Below are positions 1 to 5,107 of a stretch of 13,384 nucleotides of DNA, piece after piece. The notes under the pieces were generated by a model. It did no database searches. It was not told the DNA's origin and saw only the letters and a program-made list of their open reading frames with translations. Source of the stretch: Bacteroidales bacterium M5 (GTDB lineage Bacteria > Bacteroidota > Bacteroidia > Bacteroidales > Muribaculaceae). The translations under genes were made by a program, and so were the position numbers. Every line of letters starts with the position of its first letter. Position 1 is the stretch's first letter. The stretch is taken from the NCBI GenBank assembly GCA_001689535.1, contig LUJP01000068.1:1-13384 (forward strand), read 5' to 3'.

Positions 1-44
1 AACAGTTGTTATGAAACACCCTCTTAATCGACAGGGACGTCGTC

Positions 45-321
45 TCAACCTTCGTCTTTTAAAAAAGTCACGAACTCGGCGCTGAGTCGTGTTCCCTTCT
101 CGTTTGGAAGTTCCAGATTGTAGGAGAATATCCGGGATGGTAACATGATCCGTATAGCCTCTTGCAATTATGTTCGGATTGCTGTAATCCTCGTCGGAAA
201 GTTTCTTCTTCTCGTCAAGCCATATGTCGTACGACTGCTCTGTCTTTTCAAACCTGACCATCTCAAATAGCTCATCCAGGCCTTCGGGTAAAAACTGCCA
301 AAATACGTCACTGGTTTTCAG
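45..321 (-). pseudogene. Decayed ISAon1-type transposase N-terminal ORF (IS remnant)
   Basis: Read leftward from 321, one frame gives a peptide containing FLPEGLDELFEMVRFEKTE, WLDEKKKL and NPNIIARGYTDHVTIPD. I recognise this as the N-terminal region protein of two-ORF ISAon1-family elements in Bacteroidetes. Near 126-133 the frame changes, and a second frame continues as IFSYNLELPNEKGTRLSAE and then FVTFLKDEG before a TGA at 45-47. This matches the usual end of that ORF. The family normally has a stretch of roughly 20-25 residues between these two parts, so an internal deletion that also shifts the frame is inferred. No in-frame ATG precedes the first part; a TAA lies just upstream in the same frame. 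The second, catalytic DDE ORF is absent from the window, although the left edge of the window limits that statement. Family assignment is from memory of conserved motifs and is fairly secure. Confidence 0.75.
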
Positions 322-325
322 GATG

Positions 326-333
326 CAAATTTA
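326..333 (-). promoter_or_regulatory. Candidate -7 promoter element facing the IS remnant
   Basis: On the minus strand these bases read TAAATTTG followed by C, a full match to the Bacteroidetes -7 consensus TAnnTTTG. It lies immediately upstream of the first recognisable codon of the transposase remnant. It may be the original IS promoter with the start codon since lost. No convincing -33 TTTG was found at the right distance. Confidence 0.3.
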
Positions 334-360
334 ACACTTCACTTTGATTTCATGCACCGG

Positions 361-384
361 AAATTCGGCTTGAGCCGAATTTTT
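361..384 (+). terminator. Intrinsic terminator-like hairpin upstream of rfbC
   Basis: AAATTCGGC and GCCGAATTT form a perfect 9-bp stem around a TTGA tetraloop, and the right arm runs into further T residues. This is the shape of a rho-independent terminator on the plus strand. It would insulate rfbC from transcription entering from the left, where the IS remnant now sits. It ends three bases before the -7 element, so it could also act as an operator over the promoter's upstream part. Confidence 0.6.
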
Positions 385-386
385 GC

Positions 387-394
387 TAATTTTG
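387..394 (+). promoter_or_regulatory. rfbC promoter, -7 element
   Basis: TAATTTTG matches the Bacteroidetes -7 consensus TAnnTTTG exactly. The matching -33 position falls inside the preceding hairpin and is poor. Transcription would start near 400 and give a leader of roughly 95 nt containing the 9-bp repeats. The promoter call rests on the consensus match and its placement before rfbC. Confidence 0.5.
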
Positions 395-435
395 CCAAGA
401 TATCTCCTCTCCTTAAAAACTCCCTGGCATAAAAA

Positions 436-483
436 CATAAGCCACATAAGTAACATAAATTCCATAAGAAACATAAATCACAT
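436..483 (+). repeat. 9-bp tandem repeat (CATAARNNA) in the rfbC leader
   Basis: CAT recurs at 436, 445, 454, 463, 472 and 481, an exact 9-bp period. The first five units are CATAAGCCA, CATAAGTAA, CATAAATTC, CATAAGAAA and CATAAATCA; the sixth begins CATCTCCCA. An off-phase CATAAAAA unit precedes them at 428. The array ends just before the rfbC start and lies in its predicted 5' untranslated region. Its role is unknown. Confidence 0.75.
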
Positions 484-496
484 CTCCCAATTAAAA

Positions 497-1051
497 ATGC
501 GATTTAGCCAACTTGATATAAAGGGCCTCTGGCTCATTGAGCCGAAGCGCTTCGGCGATGACCGTGGATATTTTGCCGAGACGTTTCGCCGCGCCGAGTT
601 TGAGGAAGCCACCGGTGCCAACGGCGACTTTATCCAGGATAATGAATCCGTAAGCCGCTATGGTGTGGTGCGCGGACTTCATTTCCAGCGCGGTGAATTC
701 TGGCAGGCAAAGATTGTGAGGGTGTCGCGCGGCGCGGTACTTGATGTGGCCGTGGACCTTCGTGCCGGTTCGTCTACTTTCGGCCGCTATGTCGCCGTGG
801 AGCTTACAGCCGACAACGGGCTGCAGCTTTATATCCCCCGCGGGTTCGCCCACGGGTTCGCCGTGCTCAGCCCTGAAGCGCAGTTCCAGTATAAGGTGGA
901 CAATGTGTATATGCCGTCGGCCGAATGCACCCTGAGTTTCAACGACCCTTCCGTTAGGGTGGACTGGCGTATCCCGGTTGACGACATGACGCTTTCGCCC
1001 AAGGATATGCGTGGCCTTTCGCTTGATGAAATCACTCCTTATAACCTGTAA
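497..1051 (+). CDS. rfbC: dTDP-4-dehydrorhamnose 3,5-epimerase
   Basis: The product is a 184-residue RmlC-type cupin, close to the usual length of about 183. It catalyses the 3,5-epimerisation of dTDP-4-dehydro-6-deoxy-glucose in cytoplasmic dTDP-L-rhamnose synthesis, which supplies surface polysaccharides. Visible motifs are the N-terminal EPKRFGDDRGYF, VVRGLHFQRGE with the catalytic His62, DVAVDLR at 83-89, PRGFAHGFAVLS at 114-125, QYK with Tyr132, and LSPKD with Asp170, which matches the His/Asp dyad of the Salmonella enzyme. The ATG at 497 is chosen because homologs begin at this point. An in-frame ATG at 383 would add 38 residues of low-complexity I/S/N sequence translated from the leader repeats, and it lies upstream of the predicted transcription start. 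The other dTDP-rhamnose genes are not in the window. An HD-domain gene follows 4 bases downstream. Confidence 0.94.
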   Translation: MRFSQLDIKGLWLIEPKRFGDDRGYFAETFRRAEFEEATGANGDFIQDNESVSRYGVVRGLHFQRGEFWQAKIVRVSRGAVLDVAVDLRAGSSTFGRYVAVELTADNGLQLYIPRGFAHGFAVLSPEAQFQYKVDNVYMPSAECTLSFNDPSVRVDWRIPVDDMTLSPKDMRGLSLDEITPYNL

Positions 1052-1055
1052 GAAT

Positions 1056-1673
1056 ATGGATAAAGACGAACTCCGCAAACATAAAGAAGAGATAATAGGC
1101 CTGCTGAAATCAACCGGCCTTGAGGAAATGGACGATTTCATAGCTGAACTCGAAAACACCGGCTATTTCACCGCTCCCGCATCTATGAACGGCCACATGT
1201 GTTATGAGGGCGGTCTGATGATTCATTCGCTCAACGTTTATTATGCGGCGCGCGAGCTGAAGGCTACATTCGGCAAGATGCGCCCCGATGTGTTCGAGCG
1301 TATTTCCGACGCCAGCATCATCATTGCCACTCTGCTTCACGACATGTGCAAGTCCAATCTCTATTATAAGAAGCGCAATGCCGCCTACGAACTCGGTCAG
1401 AGCCAGTATGGCAGTGACCAGGGCTCGCTACCCGTGGGCCACGGCGAGAAGTCGGTTATAATGCTTCTGCAGATGGGCCTCGGTCTGACCGATGCTGAGA
1501 TATGCGCCATCCGCTGGCACATGGGCGCGTGGAGCGTCAACCCCACCGACGGTGAATCTAAAGGCGATTTCCGCCGCGCGGCCGATCTCTATCCGCTCGT
1601 AAGTCTGGTACAGCTCGCCGATTCGGTGGCCGCTTCCATTCTGGAGCGCAAATACACCACAATCAATTCTTGA
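1056..1673 (+). CDS. HD-domain hydrolase (YhaM-like HD fold)
   Basis: This 205-residue protein carries the metal-binding histidines and aspartates of the HD superfamily: GGLMIHS with His57, LLHDMCK with His95-Asp96, GHGEKS with His129, RWHMGAW with His155, and QLADSVA with Asp189. The order and spacing resemble the HD domain of YhaM-type 3'-5' exoribonucleases, but the N-terminal OB-fold domain of YhaM is missing. A standalone metal-dependent phosphohydrolase is therefore the safest call, and the substrate cannot be read from the sequence. The ATG at 1056 follows the rfbC stop codon by 4 bases, so the pair is probably one transcript. Starts further upstream would overlap rfbC. No signal peptide or membrane segment is seen, so it is cytoplasmic. 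It ends only 7 bases from the stop codon of the convergent GH89 gene, with no hairpin terminator between them. Confidence 0.85.
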   Translation: MDKDELRKHKEEIIGLLKSTGLEEMDDFIAELENTGYFTAPASMNGHMCYEGGLMIHSLNVYYAARELKATFGKMRPDVFERISDASIIIATLLHDMCKSNLYYKKRNAAYELGQSQYGSDQGSLPVGHGEKSVIMLLQMGLGLTDAEICAIRWHMGAWSVNPTDGESKGDFRRAADLYPLVSLVQLADSVAASILERKYTTINS

Positions 1674-1680
1674 CCGCCGC

Positions 1681-3768
1681 TCAGTATTTCTTGAGCATAC
1701 GGTCTATCCAGTCCAGCTCCATGCGGTAATAATCCGGTTTGGGGCCGTTTCTGAACTGGTGGTCGAAAAACGCCTGCCAGCGCTTCTTGTACAGGTCGCC
1801 GGTTATGCCTCCCCATTCGCGGTGGGAATATTCGTGAAGTCCGGCTACGTTGGCGGCGGCCGAGTCGCCCCACACGGTTATGAGCTGCGCGGCATTCAGC
1901 ACATTGCGCTCTTTCTGCACCGGGTCGGTGGCCGATGCGGCGGCTTTGCTGAGCCAGCCTCTCACGTCGGTGTCCTCTCGCAGGGCAAGCAGGGAGTCCT
2001 GACGGTCTATCAGGTCGAGGAAGCGGTGTGACAGCTTTTCGGCTTCATCTTTCTGCCCGCGTCCCATGAGGGCCGATATTGCCTGCAGCAGACGGTTGGC
2101 TTCGTCGGCGTTGGCCTGGCGCGCTACGTCGGCATAGTCGTAGTCAAAATTGTTGCCCTTTCCCTGGTCTTTCATCAGCTCCGCGGCGCGTGCGGTGAGC
2201 GAGGGAGAATAAAACAGGGTTGACGCTCCCCATGTCGAGGTACGTTTGAGGTTCCAGTCAGGGCGAGCGCAGATTATCGATTCAACTGTTCCCTGACCTT
2301 CGTAGTCCACTGGGGCGTTGTACACGGTGGCGTAAAGATTCGACCACGCGTTGCTGAGCGAGTCGGAAGGCTCGGTGCCGTAGCGCGCGTGGAGATAGTT
2401 TTTAAGCCAGGCGTGAAGCTCCGGTTTGCTTTCCATCCAAGGAAGGTCATAGAGCAGTTCGTACATCACAGGGTTATTTTCTATACCTTCGGGTGTGGCA
2501 CCGACACCTTTCAGTGTCTGCGCGAACTTCGAGTCCCGGGCCTTGAAAAATCCGTCGACGAGTGCGTCCATGCGTCCGTGCATACCCACATTGCCTCCGA
2601 AGTTAAGCAGCATGCAGTATATCCAGTCGTGGCCCATGAAGCCGTCCGGACGGTACATCGACGATGTTTCGTCGCCCCATTGCGGAGTTTTTTCGGAATA
2701 AAGGTCGAGCACCACCATGTCTCCGCGGTCGAGGTCGCGGATCATATCCCTCTGAGGATTGCCGCCCCAGCACTGGATTACCCACCGGGCTTCCGGCGAG
2801 GCTTTTTTCATTTCGGCCATGATCGTTTTTCCGGCTTTGGCAAGGTCTACCTCTCCGGGCGTTCCTCCTTCATGAAACGGGTCCATGCTGTAGTAGCGTG
2901 CGGGGCCGTAGAGTTTGGCAAGTTCCTCGTAATAAATTCCGGCCAGACGGCTGAATGACGGGTCGTCGGGCATCTGGAAGGCAGGACGTGGAAATTCGCA
3001 CCATCGGCCCGAGTCGGCTATGTCAAGACCGAGTTTTTTTCCCGCCGTGTGCGGGACCATGCCGGAATAGCCGGGGAGCACGGGCGATATGCCCAGCGAT
3101 TTCATGCGCGCTATTATGGCCTTGTTCAGCTTGGCTTGCTGCTCGATCCATTGGTCGGTCATCGGGCCGCCCCAGCCTTCAAGGTTGTTCATCAGCCACC
3201 AGGCGGTGAATGCCGGGCCGGGAAGGAATTCTTTTATCTCGTCCGGTGAATAGCCCAGGCGACGCAGCACATTGCTCCACACGGCTTCGGAGCCTACTAT
3301 GTCGAGTGGCATGTTGATGCCGTGGAGCGCCATCCAGTCAATCTCTTTCATCCACCGGTCTTCGTCCCAGAACGGCATCGAATATGAAAATGTGCAGTAG
3401 TTGAGATAGTAGCGGTAGGGGAGGTCTGTGCTTCCGCGCATCACCGAATCGGGCATTGGAAGCACCTCGGGCAACGGCTGCGTCAGATTGTTCCACGATA
3501 TATGTATACGGGCCACGTCCTTCAGATAGCGGTTAAGTCCCACGGCCTGCGACACGGCATTGTTTCCGTTGATCATCACCGTGTTTCCGCAAGGTATCAC
3601 TTCATAGAAATCCACGGGCGACTGCAGCGTGGTGAAGAAAATACGGTCCTTTGCCGTGCCTTCGGTTACTCGCCATGCGAGCGAGTCGATAGCCGATGTT
3701 GTATATCCGAAACCTGCGAGCGGAACCGCTGACAATGCCAGCGCGACGAGCCTGTTGCGTAGTTTCAT
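1681..3768 (-). CDS. Secreted alpha-N-acetylglucosaminidase, GH89 (NAGLU-like)
   Basis: The 695-residue protein belongs to glycoside hydrolase family 89, which releases terminal alpha-linked N-acetylglucosamine. Human NAGLU acts on heparan sulfate; bacterial members act on mucin or glycosaminoglycan glycans. An N-terminal signal peptide of about 20-26 residues with no lipobox cysteine suggests a soluble periplasmic enzyme. Family signatures include NYCTFSYSMPFWD (123-135), WMALHGINMPL (145-155), WWLMNNLEGWGGP (190-202), YYSMDPFHEGG with Glu300 as predicted acid/base, and ATPEGIENNPVMYELL with Glu427 as predicted nucleophile. The C-terminal third fits the helical domain of the family. Length is full and no frameshift is seen. 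The gene stands alone: it is divergent from serB with shared promoter DNA and convergent with the HD-domain gene. No SusC/SusD pair is nearby, so this is not a typical polysaccharide utilisation locus. Confidence 0.95.
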   Translation of the reverse strand: MKLRNRLVALALSAVPLAGFGYTTSAIDSLAWRVTEGTAKDRIFFTTLQSPVDFYEVIPCGNTVMINGNNAVSQAVGLNRYLKDVARIHISWNNLTQPLPEVLPMPDSVMRGSTDLPYRYYLNYCTFSYSMPFWDEDRWMKEIDWMALHGINMPLDIVGSEAVWSNVLRRLGYSPDEIKEFLPGPAFTAWWLMNNLEGWGGPMTDQWIEQQAKLNKAIIARMKSLGISPVLPGYSGMVPHTAGKKLGLDIADSGRWCEFPRPAFQMPDDPSFSRLAGIYYEELAKLYGPARYYSMDPFHEGGTPGEVDLAKAGKTIMAEMKKASPEARWVIQCWGGNPQRDMIRDLDRGDMVVLDLYSEKTPQWGDETSSMYRPDGFMGHDWIYCMLLNFGGNVGMHGRMDALVDGFFKARDSKFAQTLKGVGATPEGIENNPVMYELLYDLPWMESKPELHAWLKNYLHARYGTEPSDSLSNAWSNLYATVYNAPVDYEGQGTVESIICARPDWNLKRTSTWGASTLFYSPSLTARAAELMKDQGKGNNFDYDYADVARQANADEANRLLQAISALMGRGQKDEAEKLSHRFLDLIDRQDSLLALREDTDVRGWLSKAAASATDPVQKERNVLNAAQLITVWGDSAAANVAGLHEYSHREWGGITGDLYKKRWQAFFDHQFRNGPKPDYYRMELDWIDRMLKKY

Positions 3769-3808
3769 TATATCTGAGATTTAAAGTTATACGGTGATTG
3801 TCTGTTTA

Positions 3809-3816
3809 CAAAGATA
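3809..3816 (-). promoter_or_regulatory. GH89 gene promoter, -7 element
   Basis: On the minus strand the bases read TATCTTTG, a full match to TAnnTTTG, about 40 bases before the GH89 start codon. The -33 position is weak. Its upstream part lies inside the serB promoter, so the two divergent promoters share the same DNA. Confidence 0.55.
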
Positions 3817-3823
3817 ACGATTA

Positions 3824-3854
3824 TTTGCGGAATAAGGCATTATGGGTAACTTTG
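3824..3854 (+). promoter_or_regulatory. serB promoter (-33 TTTG, 19-bp spacer, -7 TAACTTTG)
   Basis: TTTG at 3824-3827 and TAACTTTG at 3847-3854 are separated by exactly 19 bp. This is a near-ideal match to the Bacteroidetes primary sigma-factor promoter. Transcription would begin about 5-10 bases after 3854, giving a leader of roughly 15-20 nt before the chosen serB start at 3881. It is the best promoter in the window. Confidence 0.8.
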
Positions 3855-3880
3855 CAGTCGAAATACAAGGAACTACAGAT

Positions 3881-5107
3881 ATGGCGAAAGGAAGCAACAT
3901 TGAGTTGATAATGATAAGTATAACGGGAGCTGATCAGCCTGGCGTCACGGCGGCGCTCTCGGAAATCATAGCCTCGCACGACGCGCAGATTCTCGACATC
4001 GGCCAGGCCGACATCCATCACAACCTCAGTCTGGGTATGCTGATAAAGACCGAGAGCTGCCGCTCCGGCGATATTCTCAAGGATCTTCTTTTCAAAGGCT
4101 ACGAGCTTAATGTGAAAGTGAAATTCTCGCCTGTAGAACCAGAGGATTACGACCGTTGGGTTAAATCGCAGGGTAAGAACCGCTGGATAATAACTCTTCT
4201 GGGCCGTTCCATTGCGTCGCGTCACATCGCGGCTGTCAGCAAGGTCATTGCCGACCAGAAGCTTAATATCGACGGTATCCAGCGTCTTACCGGCCGAATC
4301 CCGCTTGACGAGACGGAGGAGCCTTTGCGCAAGGCGTGCGTGGAGTTCTCGGTGCGCGGCAATCCCGTTGACCGTGATGCCATGCAGAGCAGTTTCATTA
4401 AAATTGCGGCCGGGGGCGACATTGATATTTCCCTTCAGGAGGACAATATGTTCCGCCGTTGCCGCCGTCTGGTGTGCTTCGACATGGATTCCACTCTGAT
4501 TGGCACTGAAGTTATAGATGAACTTGCCGACCGCGCCGGAGTGGGTGAGGAGGTGCGCCGTATCACCGAGCAGGCCATGCGCGGTGAGATTGATTTCCGC
4601 GAGAGTTTTACCCGTCGTGTGGCTCTGCTCAAGGGCCTTGACGAGAGTGTAATGCGCGAGATTGCTGAGAATCTGCCCATAACCGAGGGCGTTGACCGTA
4701 TGATGACGGTGCTGAAACGCACAGGCTATAAGACGGCCATCCTTTCAGGCGGTTTCACTTATTTCGGCAACTATCTTAAACAGCGTTTCGGATTCGACTA
4801 TGTGTATGCCAACGACCTCGAGATTGTCGACGGCAAGCTTACCGGAAGGTATCTCGGCGAGATTGTCGACGGGCGCCGCAAGCAGGAACTGCTCCGCCTC
4901 ATAGCCCAGGTGGAAAATCTGGATATGCGCCAGACCATCGCCGTGGGCGACGGTGCCAACGACCTTCCCATGCTTTCGGCCGCCGGCCTCGGAATCGCGT
5001 TCCATGCCAAGCCTAAGGTCAAGGCCAACGCCGGTCAGAGCCTGTCGACGATAGGTCTCGACGGCATACTCTATTTCATCGGATTCAAGGATTCCTTCAT
5101 GGGTTGA
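3881..5107 (+). CDS. serB: Phosphoserine phosphatase with N-terminal ACT domains
   Basis: SerB removes phosphate from L-phosphoserine in the last step of serine synthesis in the cytoplasm. The 408-residue protein has an N-terminal region of two ACT-like ligand-binding units (about residues 6-85 and 100-180, the first starting ISITGADQPGVTAALSEI). The C-terminal half is a HAD phosphatase. HAD motifs are all present: DMDST with Asp201 (nucleophile) and Asp203, LSGGFTY with Ser289, RRKQE with Lys334, and VGDGANDLPM with Asp357 and Asp361. The start at 3881 is preferred over an in-frame ATG at 3842, because the upstream ATG lies between the promoter's -33 and -7 elements and cannot be on the transcript. 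AGGAA about 12 bases upstream may help initiation. The final 11 bases overlap the end of uvrA on the opposite strand. Confidence 0.95.
   Translation: MAKGSNIELIMISITGADQPGVTAALSEIIASHDAQILDIGQADIHHNLSLGMLIKTESCRSGDILKDLLFKGYELNVKVKFSPVEPEDYDRWVKSQGKNRWIITLLGRSIASRHIAAVSKVIADQKLNIDGIQRLTGRIPLDETEEPLRKACVEFSVRGNPVDRDAMQSSFIKIAAGGDIDISLQEDNMFRRCRRLVCFDMDSTLIGTEVIDELADRAGVGEEVRRITEQAMRGEIDFRESFTRRVALLKGLDESVMREIAENLPITEGVDRMMTVLKRTGYKTAILSGGFTYFGNYLKQRFGFDYVYANDLEIVDGKLTGRYLGEIVDGRRKQELLRLIAQVENLDMRQTIAVGDGANDLPMLSAAGLGIAFHAKPKVKANAGQSLSTIGLDGILYFIGFKDSFMG

Noticed and set aside
436..483. CRISPR-like array
   Set aside because: The repeat unit is 9 bp with no spacers and there are no cas genes, so it is a simple tandem repeat.
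383..496. N-terminal extension of rfbC starting at the ATG at 383
   Set aside because: It precedes the predicted -7 element, encodes low-complexity repeat-derived residues, and RmlC homologs begin at the 497 start.
491..1159. Minus-strand open frame of 222 codons opposite rfbC
   Set aside because: It is fully antisense to a clear RmlC gene, has no recognisable motif, and runs across the rfbC/HD gene junction.
2389..2958. Plus-strand open frame of 189 codons opposite the GH89 gene
   Set aside because: It is antisense to the conserved catalytic domain of the GH89 enzyme, and no domain, promoter or start signal supports it.
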